DNA of 64,000 nucleotides from CBFGTV01 sp965652145 (GCA_965652145.1 CBFGTV010000005.1:1-64000), one strand, 5' to 3'. Shown: positions 36,153-45,827, counted from the stretch's first letter. Translations and numbers: made by a program. Notes: generated by a model from the sequence alone, not told the origin.

Positions 36153-36944
36153 ATGCTTGGATATTATCCCGGTTGTACTGTTAGAGCACAAAATGATGAT
36201 GGCTTTGAAAAACAATCAATGGCAATACTACAGGCCTTTGACATCGATGTCCGGGAGCTAGAGGAATGGGAATGCTGCGGTGCCGTATATCCATTAACAA
36301 CAGACGAATATGTGCCCCTACTATCTTCTGTAAGGGCCTTGCAAAGAACGAAGGAAGAAGGCCGGGAGGGATTGTTGACGCTGTGCAGTGCCTGCTACCA
36401 TGTATTGAAGCGAGTCAATTATCGAATGAATAATGACCCGGAAGCTAAAGAGCGTGTAGAAAACTACCTTCAATCAGAATATGACGGAAGTACCAAGGTA
36501 TATCACCTGATTGAAGTATTACGAGATTTTGTCGGATACGAAAAGCTAAAAGAGAAAGCAGTAGTCCCTTTAAAAGGAGAAAAAATTGCCTGTTATTATG
36601 GCTGCCTGTTTCTAAGACCAAAGGAAGAAATCAATCTGGTAGATGCAGAAAATCCGAAGCTAATGGAGGAAATTCTGGAGGCCTTGGGAGCCCAAACGGT
36701 GGCATTTTCCTACCGTATCGATTGCTGCGGCACTTATCATGCCTATCAAAGCGAAACCATCTGTCACAGCACCAGTAAGCGGATTGTCATGTCAGCCAAA
36801 AGGGCAGGGGCCACCCAAATGGTGACGGCCTGCCCCCTGTGTAAACACAATCTGGAGAAGTGTCAAATAGACTGGGAGGAAAGGGATCGGCTGCCCGTTA
36901 ACTATATTACCGTTCCGGTTTTTCAAGCCCTGGGAGGCCGATAG
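36153..36944 (+). CDS. hdrB: Heterodisulfide reductase-like subunit B
   Basis: About 263 residues with both CCG motifs of HdrB: YPGC...ECCGAVYPL...CSACYH and CYYGC...DCCGTYHAY...CPLCKHN. These hold two non-cubane 4Fe-4S clusters that cleave a disulfide in methanogens. Here it could receive or pass electrons to FrdAB. ATG preceded by AAGGGGAG is preferred to a GTG nine bases earlier. Confidence 0.88.
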   Translation: MLGYYPGCTVRAQNDDGFEKQSMAILQAFDIDVRELEEWECCGAVYPLTTDEYVPLLSSVRALQRTKEEGREGLLTLCSACYHVLKRVNYRMNNDPEAKERVENYLQSEYDGSTKVYHLIEVLRDFVGYEKLKEKAVVPLKGEKIACYYGCLFLRPKEEINLVDAENPKLMEEILEALGAQTVAFSYRIDCCGTYHAYQSETICHSTSKRIVMSAKRAGATQMVTACPLCKHNLEKCQIDWEERDRLPVNYITVPVFQALGGR

Positions 36945-36967
36945 TCCCTGGAGAAAGGAGAGATCCT

Positions 36968-37357
36968 ATGCGTTTTCCTCAGAAAACAGCCAGCAGGCGT
37001 GAAAAGGAAGAATTGTTGTATATTACACAAAAAGAGGTAAAGGACTGCTACCAATGTATGAAATGCAGCTCCGGGTGCCCTTTTATTGAACAAATGGATT
37101 ATAAGCCTCATCAAATGATGCTGCTGACAAAGCTAGGTTTATTTGATAAGGTGCTTCAAAGTGAAAGCTTATGGGTCTGTGCCTCTTGCATGACCTGTTC
37201 AAGCCGTTGTCCCCGTGATATTGAGCCGGCCAGGATTATTGAAGGTTTTCGGGCTATGGTTCTACGGGAAAAGGATCAAAGTAAGATGGAGCTGATTCAA
37301 AAAACAGGTTTGCCTCGACAGGCCCTCATTGCTTCAATGCGAAAATTTGAACGCTAA
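36968..37357 (+). CDS. hdrC: Heterodisulfide reductase-like subunit C
   Basis: 129-residue ferredoxin-like protein with two 4Fe-4S motifs, CYQCMKCSSGCP and CASCMTCSSRCP, and the typical C-terminal RIIEGFRAMV. HdrC wires HdrA to HdrB. It sits between the two in the usual order. Confidence 0.88.
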   Translation: MRFPQKTASRREKEELLYITQKEVKDCYQCMKCSSGCPFIEQMDYKPHQMMLLTKLGLFDKVLQSESLWVCASCMTCSSRCPRDIEPARIIEGFRAMVLREKDQSKMELIQKTGLPRQALIASMRKFER

Positions 37358-37385
37358 GGCCATCTTACTAAATGGGGGGTAAATA

Positions 37386-39362
37386 ATGAAAATTGGAGTC
37401 TTCATATGCTGGTGCGGAAGTAATATTAAAAATACAGTGGACGTGGAACGGGTAGCCCAGGAAATGAGAAAAATTCCTCATGTTGTCTGCTCTAATGATA
37501 TACAATACCTATGTTCAGAAGTAGGGCAATCTGAAATCGCCAAAAAAATTGATGAATATAATCTTGACAGGGTGGTCATCGGAGCCTGTTCCCCCAGAAT
37601 GCACGAATCTACATTTCAGCAGCTCATGATTAATAAGGGACTAAACCCTTATTATGTAGAAATTGCTAATATCAGAGAGCATTGCTCCTGGGTTCATACC
37701 GATAAAGAAAAGGCAACCGTAAAGGCCATGGATTTAGTCAAAAAGGCCATCGCCAAAGCCATCCATGCCATCCCCCTTCATTCCGACGAGTTAGGTATTA
37801 CCAAAAGGGCTTTAGTCATTGGCGGGGGAATTGCTGGAATTCAGGCGGCCCTTGATATCGCCGACGCTGGGTATCCAGTAGATGTCGTGGAAAGAGAACC
37901 CTCTATCGGCGGGAAAATGGCTCAGTTTGATAAGACCTTTCCAACCCTGGATTGTTCTGCCTGTATCCTGACCCCTAAGATGGTTGAGGCAGCCGCCCAT
38001 AAAAACATTACCTTATATACCTATTCTGAAATTGAAGGGGTTTCCGGCTATGTTGGGAACTTTTCTGTAACCATCAGAAGTCGGGCAAAAAGCGTAAAGG
38101 CCGATCTCTGCAACGGTTGCGGCGATTGTATTGATAAATGCCCTAAAAGGGTAGACAATGAATTTGATCAGGGCCGAAGTAAAAGAAAGGCCATCTATAC
38201 CTTATTTCCCCAGGCTGTTCCCAATAAACCCGTAATAGATAGAGACAACTGCACCTATTTTAAATCAGAAAAATGCAGACTTTGCAAAAAAGTCTGTACC
38301 AGAGGCGCCATTGATTATGAAATGGAAGATGATATCATTCAAAATGAATACGGAGCTATTATTGTGGCTACTGGTTTTGATTTAAAAAAACCCCATCACC
38401 TGGGGGAATATAGCTATGGCGCCCATCCAGATGTAGTCACCAGTTTGGACCTGGAAAGAATGCTTAATGCTTCTGGGCCCACCCATGGAAAGATCATTAG
38501 ACCATCCAATCAAGAGCAGCCGAAGCGTATTGTCTTTATTCAGTGTGTAGGGTCAAGGGACAGACATCAGGGAAATCCATATTGTTCTAAGGTCTGCTGC
38601 CTCTATACTGCTAAGCATTCACTATTATTAAGTGAAAAATTTCCGGAGATTGAAAGCTATATTTTTTATATCGACGTTCGAACTGCTGGTAAAAATTATG
38701 AGGAATTTTATGAAAAAGCCCGCCAACAGGGTGCCAACTATTTAAGGGGTCAGGTGTCAAAGGTTGAACCCCTGGGCGATGATGACAATCGTTTGTTGGT
38801 CAGGGGGTATGACGGATCTCTGGGGGAGCAGGTGGAAATTGAAGCAGATTTAGTGGTCCTGGCCACCAGTATGGAGGCCAAAAAGGATGCTAAAAGAATT
38901 GGAAGTATGGTGGGCATATCCTCCGATGCCAATGGATTTTTTAGTGAGGCCCATGCCAAGCTGCGGCCCGTCGAAACCCAAGCCCAGGGAGTTTTTTTGG
39001 CAGGAGCCTGCCAGGGGCCTAAGGATATTCCAGATGCAGTAACCCAGGCCAGTGGAGCTTCGGCTAAGGCTATTATTATGTTTAATAAGGGAAAGGTAAA
39101 GAGTGTTCCCACCACTGCCATTGTCAACAAAGAGCTGTGCAGTGGATGTATGCAATGTAAACCGGTATGCCCCTATGAAGCCATCGGCAAAGAATATGTT
39201 ACCGAAAGGGCAGGCATTAAAACCTTTGATAGACCTGTAGCTTCAGTGAATCGGGCCCTTTGCCAGGGCTGTGGTGCCTGTGCCGGGCTATGTCGCAGCG
39301 GTGCCATGGATATTGGCGGTTTTACCAGCAGACAACTTCTAGCGGAGGTGGACAGCATATGA
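37386..39362 (+). CDS. hdrA: Heterodisulfide reductase subunit A, FAD bifurcation core
   Basis: 658 residues: N-terminal HdrA domain with ICWCGSNI, the FAD fold GGGIAGIQAALDIADAG, the Cys-containing FAD loop TLDCSACILTPKMVEAA, an internal ferredoxin-like insertion (CNGCGDCIDKCP ... CRLCKKVC) and a C-terminal bacterial-type ferredoxin (CSGCMQCKPVCP, CQGCGACAGLCRSG). HdrA holds the bifurcating FAD in HdrABC complexes. Its TGA overlaps the ATG of the next gene. Confidence 0.9.
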   Translation: MKIGVFICWCGSNIKNTVDVERVAQEMRKIPHVVCSNDIQYLCSEVGQSEIAKKIDEYNLDRVVIGACSPRMHESTFQQLMINKGLNPYYVEIANIREHCSWVHTDKEKATVKAMDLVKKAIAKAIHAIPLHSDELGITKRALVIGGGIAGIQAALDIADAGYPVDVVEREPSIGGKMAQFDKTFPTLDCSACILTPKMVEAAAHKNITLYTYSEIEGVSGYVGNFSVTIRSRAKSVKADLCNGCGDCIDKCPKRVDNEFDQGRSKRKAIYTLFPQAVPNKPVIDRDNCTYFKSEKCRLCKKVCTRGAIDYEMEDDIIQNEYGAIIVATGFDLKKPHHLGEYSYGAHPDVVTSLDLERMLNASGPTHGKIIRPSNQEQPKRIVFIQCVGSRDRHQGNPYCSKVCCLYTAKHSLLLSEKFPEIESYIFYIDVRTAGKNYEEFYEKARQQGANYLRGQVSKVEPLGDDDNRLLVRGYDGSLGEQVEIEADLVVLATSMEAKKDAKRIGSMVGISSDANGFFSEAHAKLRPVETQAQGVFLAGACQGPKDIPDAVTQASGASAKAIIMFNKGKVKSVPTTAIVNKELCSGCMQCKPVCPYEAIGKEYVTERAGIKTFDRPVASVNRALCQGCGACAGLCRSGAMDIGGFTSRQLLAEVDSI

Positions 39363-39793
39363 CACAAGAAGGCTTCGAGCCCAAGATTATCGCCTTTTGC
39401 TGTAACTGGTGCAGCTATGCCGGAGCAGATTTGGCTGGAACAGGCCGGTTAAAATACCCTGAAAACATTAGAATCATCAGAGTTCCATGCTCCAGTAGGG
39501 TTGATGTGCCTCTGATACTCAGGGCCTTTCAAAATGGTGCTGATGGGGTTATGATAGCAGGATGCCATCCTGGGGACTGCCACTATGATACTGGAAATTA
39601 TCATACTAGAAAGCGGATGGCTTTACTACGAAGCCTGATGGAGTTCATGGGTCTTTCCCCAGAGCGCCTATTGGTAAAATGGATCTCTGGCAATGAAGCG
39701 GAACGATTTAAGAGTACGGTAGAGGACTTCACAGAAAAGCTCAAACAAATGGGAGTTTATGACAAAGTGAGGGATCTAAGATGTTCAAGATAA
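39359..39793 (+). CDS. flxD: FlxD/MvhD-like electron-transfer subunit
   Basis: About 144 residues with the MvhD/FlxD cysteine pattern: FCCNWCSYAGAD, RVPCSSRVD, and GCHPGDCHY. It bridges HdrA and the upstream electron donor module. Starts at the ATGA overlap with hdrA, so about 33 codons of earlier open frame are not part of it. Confidence 0.85.
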   Translation: MTQEGFEPKIIAFCCNWCSYAGADLAGTGRLKYPENIRIIRVPCSSRVDVPLILRAFQNGADGVMIAGCHPGDCHYDTGNYHTRKRMALLRSLMEFMGLSPERLLVKWISGNEAERFKSTVEDFTEKLKQMGVYDKVRDLRCSR

Positions 39794-40677
39794 CAGAGAA
39801 GCTACAGCAAATCGGGGCCGAGCTGCTGCGGTCGGGAGCAGTAGATATGGTGTTGGGATATACAAAGAACCAGGAAGGGGGTCAAACTATCCCCTATGTG
39901 GCCACCACCTGCGATGAGGCAAAGAATCTATTATTTGATGCCTACAGTGAAAAGGCCCTGTCTAAATACCTGCTGCAAGGTGAATTTCGAAATAAAAGGA
40001 CAGCCATTGTAGTGAAGGGCTGTGATCATAGGGCTATCAAGCTGATGCTGGCGGAGGGCCGTATTCATCGAGATCAAATTTATCTGATAGGGATTCAATG
40101 TCCTGGTATAATCAGGAAAGATCAATTTCATAAGGAGGGCTTATCACCCTTCTGCCTTCACTGTAGGCAAGCTGCTCCTCCAGCCCAGGAGGTAGATCTT
40201 TTGCTTACGGAACAAACTGTATCGGAAAGAAAGGTTTTGACCCATGAGGAAAGCTTTACAGAGATTAATCAAATTGAACAAATGTCAGAGGCAGAAAGAT
40301 TTGAATTTTGGAAAAGGCAATTAAATCGTTGCAAGCGGTGCTACAGCTGTCGAAATGCCTGCCCTGTATGTACCTGCCGTGTTTGTATCTTTGATCGGGA
40401 AAATCCAGATTATATCGATGCTGCCAAGGATCAGCCGGCACAGCATCAATTTTATCATATCATACGGGCCTTCCATGTTTCTGACCGCTGTGTAGGCTGT
40501 GGAGAATGTTCTCGTGTATGTCCGGAGCATATCCCCCTGCACCTTTTAAATCAGAAGCTTCAAAGGGAGCTGAACAAATTCTATGGCAGCTATTTGCCTG
40601 GAATTGATCAATTACCCACCCCTTTATCCCATGCCAATGCTAAAGAGCCAGATTTCTTTGGAAAGGGGGATCAGTAA
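39781..40677 (+). CDS. flxC: FlxC-like dicluster ferredoxin protein
   Basis: 298 residues. A non-ferredoxin N-terminal part (VKGCDHRAIKLMLAEG, GIQCPG) is related to F420 hydrogenase/dehydrogenase beta-type proteins, with an extra CLHCRQAAPP. The C-terminal dicluster domain has CKRCYSCRNACPVCTCRVC and CVGCGECSRVCP. In Flx complexes it passes electrons between the NADH-oxidising subunit and FlxD. Overlaps flxD by 13 nt. Confidence 0.78.
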   Translation: MFKITEKLQQIGAELLRSGAVDMVLGYTKNQEGGQTIPYVATTCDEAKNLLFDAYSEKALSKYLLQGEFRNKRTAIVVKGCDHRAIKLMLAEGRIHRDQIYLIGIQCPGIIRKDQFHKEGLSPFCLHCRQAAPPAQEVDLLLTEQTVSERKVLTHEESFTEINQIEQMSEAERFEFWKRQLNRCKRCYSCRNACPVCTCRVCIFDRENPDYIDAAKDQPAQHQFYHIIRAFHVSDRCVGCGECSRVCPEHIPLHLLNQKLQRELNKFYGSYLPGIDQLPTPLSHANAKEPDFFGKGDQ

Positions 40678-41717
40678 TGGAGCTAGTCATCAAAACGGTA
40701 TCCTTCTCCAATCTGATATTTGCCTGCCATCAGCTGGAAGCCCAATATCGAACTTTTTGCCCTACCCTTGAGGATGGCGTGGAGCACTACAGACCGTTAG
40801 ATCAAATGAATATCAATGAGCTACAAATAGGTGAGGAAATTACTTTTCGCAATACGCCGCCCTTGGGCTCCATTAAATCCTTTTTATTTCCAGATACAGA
40901 GACCTATATAAGGTTTGCAGGGAAAGGGAGCAAAATAGAAGTTGACGAGCTGGAAGCCATGATCCCCCAAATTATTTTAGGGGTAAAGGCCTGCGATTTA
41001 AAGAGCGTAGAGTTGATTGACAGGGTGTTTTTATCAGACCCGGTGGATACCCTATACCAGGAAAAAAGAGAAAAGACCCTGATGATTGCTGCCGTATGTT
41101 CGGAGATGGGAGAAAACTGCAGCTGTGAGCAATTTGGCATTTGCCCCCTTACACCGGATGCAGATATTGTAATGGCTAAAAATGATAAGGATGAAAAGGA
41201 AATATATTTAAAATCTAATAGTGAAAAGGGCCGGCAATTGGCAGAGCATTTACTGACAATGGAAGGCTTTACAACTGCTGAAGCCTTCCCGACACCTCCA
41301 GACAAAACACCAGTAAAGAGGTTACCGGCAGAGGAAGTTAAGAACAGGATGGAGGAGTTTTTTGAGTCTTCCCTGTGGCAAAGCCTGGGGATGCTTTGCT
41401 TAGGTTGTGGTACCTGTACCTATTATTGTCCTACCTGCCATTGCTATGACGTTCGGGATTTTAATCGTAAGGATCAAGGGGTTCGATATCGTACCTGGGA
41501 CTCCTGTATGTTTTCAAACTTCACCAACATGGCAGGGGGCCATAATCCAAGACCGGAAAAAAAGGATCGTATTAAAAATCGATTTTTCCATAAGCTCAAT
41601 TACTTTGTAAAAAAACAGGGAGATTTGGCGTGCGTAGGATGTGGTCGGTGTGGAAAGCTGTGTCCAGTAGGTATATCTATTAATACTGTGCTGAGAAAGA
41701 TTGGAGTGGAACTATGA
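40677..41717 (+). CDS. flxB: FlxB/AsrA-like ferredoxin subunit
   Basis: 346 residues with the AsrA / hydrogenase-beta type architecture: an N-terminal domain with GVKACDLKSVELIDRVF and CSCEQFG, then CLGCGTCTYYCPTCHCYDV and CVGCGRCGKLCPVGI. It connects the NAD(P)H-oxidising subunit to the other Fe-S proteins. Starts on the TAATG overlap with flxC. Confidence 0.8.
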   Translation: MELVIKTVSFSNLIFACHQLEAQYRTFCPTLEDGVEHYRPLDQMNINELQIGEEITFRNTPPLGSIKSFLFPDTETYIRFAGKGSKIEVDELEAMIPQIILGVKACDLKSVELIDRVFLSDPVDTLYQEKREKTLMIAAVCSEMGENCSCEQFGICPLTPDADIVMAKNDKDEKEIYLKSNSEKGRQLAEHLLTMEGFTTAEAFPTPPDKTPVKRLPAEEVKNRMEEFFESSLWQSLGMLCLGCGTCTYYCPTCHCYDVRDFNRKDQGVRYRTWDSCMFSNFTNMAGGHNPRPEKKDRIKNRFFHKLNYFVKKQGDLACVGCGRCGKLCPVGISINTVLRKIGVEL

Positions 41718-42535
41718 AGCATAATCCATTAATCCCCATGCAGGGAAAAGTAGTCAATATCATTACCGAAAGCAGCGATGTCAAAACCTTTCAAGTAGAA
41801 CCGGAAAAACCACTGAATCATATGCCCGGTCAATGTGCTATGCTGTCTCTGTTGGGAATTGGTGAGGCTCTTTTCTCCATTACCTCGCCGCCCGGCCGTA
41901 ATTATGTAGAATTTAGTATTAAAAAGGTAGGAAGGTTGACGGAGGCCTTGCATCAGCTGGAAATTGGTGATGAAATTGGTATTAGGGGCCCCTACGGTAA
42001 TGGCTTTCCGGTGGAAGACTTAAGGAAAAAAAAGCTTCTCTTTATCGGCGGAGGCATCGGCTTGGCGCCCCTGCGATCACTGGTTCAGTATACACTGGAC
42101 CATAGAAATCAATACCCAGATCAATTTCAACTGGTATATGGAGCCCGTTCTGTGGGAGACCTCATTTTTAAAGGAGATATTTTTGAAAACTGGCCTGGAG
42201 AAAAGAATTTTGAAGTAAACCTGGCTGTCGATTCAGCGGAATCCAAGTGGAAGGGATTTGTAGGATATGTACCCCAGTATTTGGAGCAGCTGTGCCCAGA
42301 CCCTCAAAACACCGTTGCCATTACCTGCGGGCCGCCAATTATGATTAAATATATTCTACAGACCCTTGAAAAGCTGGGTTTTAAACCTGATCAAATTATT
42401 ACTACGCTGGAATACAAGATGAAATGCGGTATAGGGAAATGTGGGCGTTGTAATTTAGATGAGCACTATCTTTGTAAAGATGGGCCCGTATTTTATCTAT
42501 ATGAACTGAAAAAAATTAAAAATGATTTTTGCTAG
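41714..42535 (+). CDS. flxA: FlxA-like NAD(P)H-oxidising flavoprotein
   Basis: 273-residue ferredoxin-NADP reductase family protein: FAD segment (YVEFSIKKVGRLTEAL), pyridine nucleotide segment (FIGGGIGLAPLRSL) and a C-terminal 2Fe-2S-type loop (MKCGIGKCGRCN). It is the expected NADH entry point of the Flx-Hdr complex. It overlaps flxB by 4 nt and is the last gene of the operon. Confidence 0.83.
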   Translation: MKHNPLIPMQGKVVNIITESSDVKTFQVEPEKPLNHMPGQCAMLSLLGIGEALFSITSPPGRNYVEFSIKKVGRLTEALHQLEIGDEIGIRGPYGNGFPVEDLRKKKLLFIGGGIGLAPLRSLVQYTLDHRNQYPDQFQLVYGARSVGDLIFKGDIFENWPGEKNFEVNLAVDSAESKWKGFVGYVPQYLEQLCPDPQNTVAITCGPPIMIKYILQTLEKLGFKPDQIITTLEYKMKCGIGKCGRCNLDEHYLCKDGPVFYLYELKKIKNDFC

Positions 42536-42625
42536 CAGCTGCTTTACTCCACCGCCTGATCTGCTGGAATTTTCCTTAGGGAATATGGCAGTTTTAACTG
42601 TGGTGGGCGTTGGAATATAAAAATA

Positions 42626-42675
42626 AAAACACATCGATACAAGGCCTAAAGGCCTTAGATTTCGATGTGTTTTTT
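42626..42675 (+). terminator. Terminator of the aspA-frd-hdr-flx operon
   Basis: Outer stem ACACATCGA / TCGATGTGT plus an inner AAGGCCT repeat, then a run of six T. Confidence 0.85.
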
Positions 42676-42728
42676 ATTTCTATTGGAATAGAAAAGAAAA
42701 AAGAGTTAGGGGAAAATAAAAACAAATA

Positions 42729-42812
42729 TATGAACACATATTCATATAAAAATGATTGACTTTTATTTTGAAGGGGAATATAATATAAACAAACAAATGA
42801 ATAACTGTTCAT
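42729..42812 (+). promoter_or_regulatory. cadC promoter with two flanking operators
   Basis: TTGACT at 42756 and TATAAT at 42779 are 17 nt apart: a near-consensus promoter. On both sides lie matching inverted repeats with a 6-nt spacer: TATGAA...TTCATA (42729-42746) upstream and ATGAA...TTCAT (42797-42812) just downstream of the start site. These fit CadC/SmtB-type ArsR operators, so the regulator likely represses its own operon. Confidence 0.8.
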
Positions 42813-42836
42813 ACATTCAATTAAAAAGAGGTGATC

Positions 42837-43205
42837 ATGTTGAGTGATGTAAATAAAGAATATCTTAAATGTGATTGTAATGTAATTCATCAAGAGGTGG
42901 TGGAAGCTGTTAAAGAAAACATGCCTGCCGAGGAAAATTTGTATGACCTGGCAGAGCTGTTTAAAGTCTTTGGCGATACCACAAGAATTAAAATCATTTA
43001 CGCTTTATTTGCTTCGGAAATGTGTGTATGTGATATTGCCGCTCTGTTAAATATGACCCAGTCTGCCATATCTCATCAATTAAGGGTGTTGAAGCAGGCA
43101 AGGCTGGTGAAGTTCAGAAAGGAAGGAAAGGTAGTCTATTATTCCCTTGACGACGACCATGTAAAACAAATATTCGATCAAGGACTAAGTCATATCAATG
43201 AATAA
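42837..43205 (+). CDS. cadC: ArsR/SmtB-family metal-sensing repressor, CadC type
   Basis: About 122 residues. Winged-helix core LFKVFGDTTRIKIIYAL and TQSAISHQLRVLKQARLV. It has Cys pairs in the N-terminal arm (KCDCN, C12 and C14) and in the metal helix (CVC), the set that makes the CadC Cd/Pb/Zn site. ATG chosen with AGAGG 5 nt upstream. The P-type ATPase follows 24 nt later in one operon. Confidence 0.88.
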   Translation: MLSDVNKEYLKCDCNVIHQEVVEAVKENMPAEENLYDLAELFKVFGDTTRIKIIYALFASEMCVCDIAALLNMTQSAISHQLRVLKQARLVKFRKEGKVVYYSLDDDHVKQIFDQGLSHINE

Positions 43206-43229
43206 CTCACTTTGAAGGAAGGGAAAAAA

Positions 43230-45635
43230 ATGAAAGCCAGTGTAAAACGAGAGTTGATATTAGAGGGATTGGATTGCGCCAATTGTGCTATGAAAATCGA
43301 ACAAAAAGTAGGGCTGATAAAGGGCGTGGATGAGGCAACCTTAAATTTTGCTACTAAAAGCCTGAAGATGGACATTGATGAAGATGAGGATCAAGCGAAA
43401 ATTATCGAGGCTGTAATAGAGATTGTCAATAGACTGGAGCCCCATGTTAAGGTACGGGAAAGGCAAGTTTCCGGTGATGATAATCATAATCATCACCACA
43501 ATGATCGTCCGGGAGAGAATGGCATCACCCTATTGCTTAAGGGGTTGGATTGTGCCAATTGCGCCGGTAAAATTCAGGAAGAGACCAGAAGGCTTTCTGG
43601 AATCAAGGAGGCCCATCTGGATTTAGTGACCCAAAAGCTAAAAATAGAATTGGAGGATTCTACTCTAGGAGAAAGGATTACGAAACAAATTAAAGAGATT
43701 GTAAAAAGGCTGGAGCCTGAAGTAGAGGTAATTACCCTGGGTGAAATGGATGGTAACCCCAAGGGAAAGGAAAGGTCGGGCCTTGATGCCGCTATGAAAA
43801 AGAAAATCATTCGATTTAGTCTGGCGGCAATACTCTTTGCCGGGGGGATTATTTTGAAGCTTCCCCCATGGGCCAGCTTCTCACTTTTTTTCCTGAGCTA
43901 TTGCCTTTCTGGGGGCGATGTAATCGTTAGTGCTGCTAAAAATATTACCCGGGGAGAAATATTTGACGAAAACTTTTTAATGACCATTGCCACCATCGGT
44001 GCCTTTATCATCGGCGAATTTGCAGAAGGGGTGGCTGTAATGCTCTTCTTTCAAGCCGGTGAGTTTTTCCAAAGCCTTGCAGTCAATCGATCAAGAAATT
44101 CTATTGCTGCTTTAATGGATATTCGCCCTGACTATGCCAATTTAAAAACTCCCCAGGGTGAGAGGCGTGTTTCTCCGATGGAAGTAGGAATTAACCAGTT
44201 GATTGTGATAAAGCCTGGGGAGAAGGTACCCTTAGATGGCGTAGTGGTGGAGGGCAATTCTATGGTTGATACCACTGCTTTAACGGGAGAATCGGTATTA
44301 AGAGAGGTGGAACCGGGCAGCAGTATATTAGGGGGCTTTATTAACAAAGGTGGGCTGTTGGTTGTTCGGGTAACAAAGGAATTTAAAGAATCAACGGTTT
44401 CGAGGATATTAGAGCTGGTGGAAAATGCCGGCAGCCGAAAGGCTCCTACGGAAAATTTCATTACTAAATTTGCACGATATTACACCCCAATGGTTACCGG
44501 TGTGGCGGCTCTTTTGGCCATTGTACCGCCCTTGATAATCAGTGAAGCAAGCTTTTCAGATTGGTTCTATCGGGCACTGATTTTCTTGGTTATTTCATGC
44601 CCCTGCGCCCTGGTGATTTCCATTCCCCTTAGCTTTTTCGGCGGAATTGGTGGGGCTTCAAGAAATGGAATTCTGGTGAAGGGAAGTAATTACCTTGAGG
44701 CCTTGAATCAAATCGAAGCGGTTATTTTTGACAAGACCGGTACCCTGACCAAAGGGGTGTTTAAGGTGACAAAAATTAATCCGGCAGATGGGTTTAATGA
44801 GGAAAGTTTATTGGAATATGCCGCCTATGCAGAAAGCTACTCGAATCATCCAATTGCGGAATCGATCTTAAGAAGGTATGAAAGGTCAGTCAATAAAGAG
44901 CTGATTAAGGGCTATGAGGAGCTGTCAGGAAAAGGCACGAAGGTACAGTATGATGGGAAGGAAATTCTGGCTGGAAATCAAAGGTTGATGGAGCAGGAGG
45001 GAATTATCTTTACTGCCCCTCAAGAGACAGGCACCGTTGTTCATGTGGCTGTAGAGGGAAAATATGCGGGTTATATTCTCATAGCAGATGAAGTGAAGCC
45101 AGACGCAGCCATGACCATAGCCGGTTTAAAGGAGGCAGGGGTCAATAGGCTTGTCATGCTAACCGGAGACATTCGAGCGGTGGGAGAAAAAACTGCCCGT
45201 CAGCTGGGAATCGATGAAGTGTATACTGAGCTTTTACCAGATCAAAAGGTAGAGCAGATGGAGCAGATTGAGAAGCTGCGATCCAACAAAAAGGGAAAAA
45301 TTGTCTTTGTGGGGGATGGCATCAATGATGCTCCTGTGCTGGCAAGGGCTGATGTGGGAATTGCCATGGGAGGCCTTGGTTCAGACGCCGCCATAGAGGC
45401 AGCTGATGTGGTTTTAATGACCGATGAGCCTTCGAAGCTCTTAACAGCCATTAAAATCGCTAAAAAAACACGAAAGATCGTATGGCAAAACATAATTTTG
45501 GCCCTGGGAGTCAAGCTAATTGTTTTAGCCCTGGGGGCAGGCGGGGTTGCCACCATGTGGGAGGCGGTCTTTGCTGACGTTGGTGTAGCCCTGCTGGCAG
45601 TTTTGAATGCCATACGAGTGATGAAGGTAAATTAA
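43230..45635 (+). CDS. cadA: Cd/Zn/Pb-exporting P1B-type ATPase
   Basis: About 801 residues: two heavy-metal-binding domains each with LDCANCA (about residues 10 and 110), a His-rich linker (NHNHHHND) between them, about eight membrane helices, the CPC metal motif (VISCPCALV), phosphorylation site DKTGTLT, NHPIAES and hinge GDGINDAP. CPC plus CadC-type regulator points to Cd/Zn/Pb rather than copper. GGAAGGG upstream supports this ATG over one 18 nt earlier. Confidence 0.92.
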   Translation: MKASVKRELILEGLDCANCAMKIEQKVGLIKGVDEATLNFATKSLKMDIDEDEDQAKIIEAVIEIVNRLEPHVKVRERQVSGDDNHNHHHNDRPGENGITLLLKGLDCANCAGKIQEETRRLSGIKEAHLDLVTQKLKIELEDSTLGERITKQIKEIVKRLEPEVEVITLGEMDGNPKGKERSGLDAAMKKKIIRFSLAAILFAGGIILKLPPWASFSLFFLSYCLSGGDVIVSAAKNITRGEIFDENFLMTIATIGAFIIGEFAEGVAVMLFFQAGEFFQSLAVNRSRNSIAALMDIRPDYANLKTPQGERRVSPMEVGINQLIVIKPGEKVPLDGVVVEGNSMVDTTALTGESVLREVEPGSSILGGFINKGGLLVVRVTKEFKESTVSRILELVENAGSRKAPTENFITKFARYYTPMVTGVAALLAIVPPLIISEASFSDWFYRALIFLVISCPCALVISIPLSFFGGIGGASRNGILVKGSNYLEALNQIEAVIFDKTGTLTKGVFKVTKINPADGFNEESLLEYAAYAESYSNHPIAESILRRYERSVNKELIKGYEELSGKGTKVQYDGKEILAGNQRLMEQEGIIFTAPQETGTVVHVAVEGKYAGYILIADEVKPDAAMTIAGLKEAGVNRLVMLTGDIRAVGEKTARQLGIDEVYTELLPDQKVEQMEQIEKLRSNKKGKIVFVGDGINDAPVLARADVGIAMGGLGSDAAIEAADVVLMTDEPSKLLTAIKIAKKTRKIVWQNIILALGVKLIVLALGAGGVATMWEAVFADVGVALLAVLNAIRVMKVN

Positions 45636-45667
45636 AGAGTCTATTGATCACGATTATTTTATGAATC

Positions 45668-45705
45668 GGGCTGGTATCTTTCTGGGAAGATGACCAGCCC
45701 TTTTT
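45668..45705 (+). terminator. Terminator after cadA
   Basis: GGGCTGGT pairs with ACCAGCCC, followed by TTTTT. Confidence 0.85.
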
Positions 45706-45827
45706 GTGTCTGGATATGAGTGGGTATAATGTAGGAAAAATCAAGAAATTTCTGGATATATATTGCTACTTTCTTTATAATGTAGTAAAGGGGTGTTAAA
45801 CTCAATAGATACAGGGGGCGAATCGTT

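Noticed and set aside
40904..41305. 133-codon minus-strand frame inside flxB
   Set aside because: No ribosome site, opposite a gene with clear Fe-S motifs; shadow.
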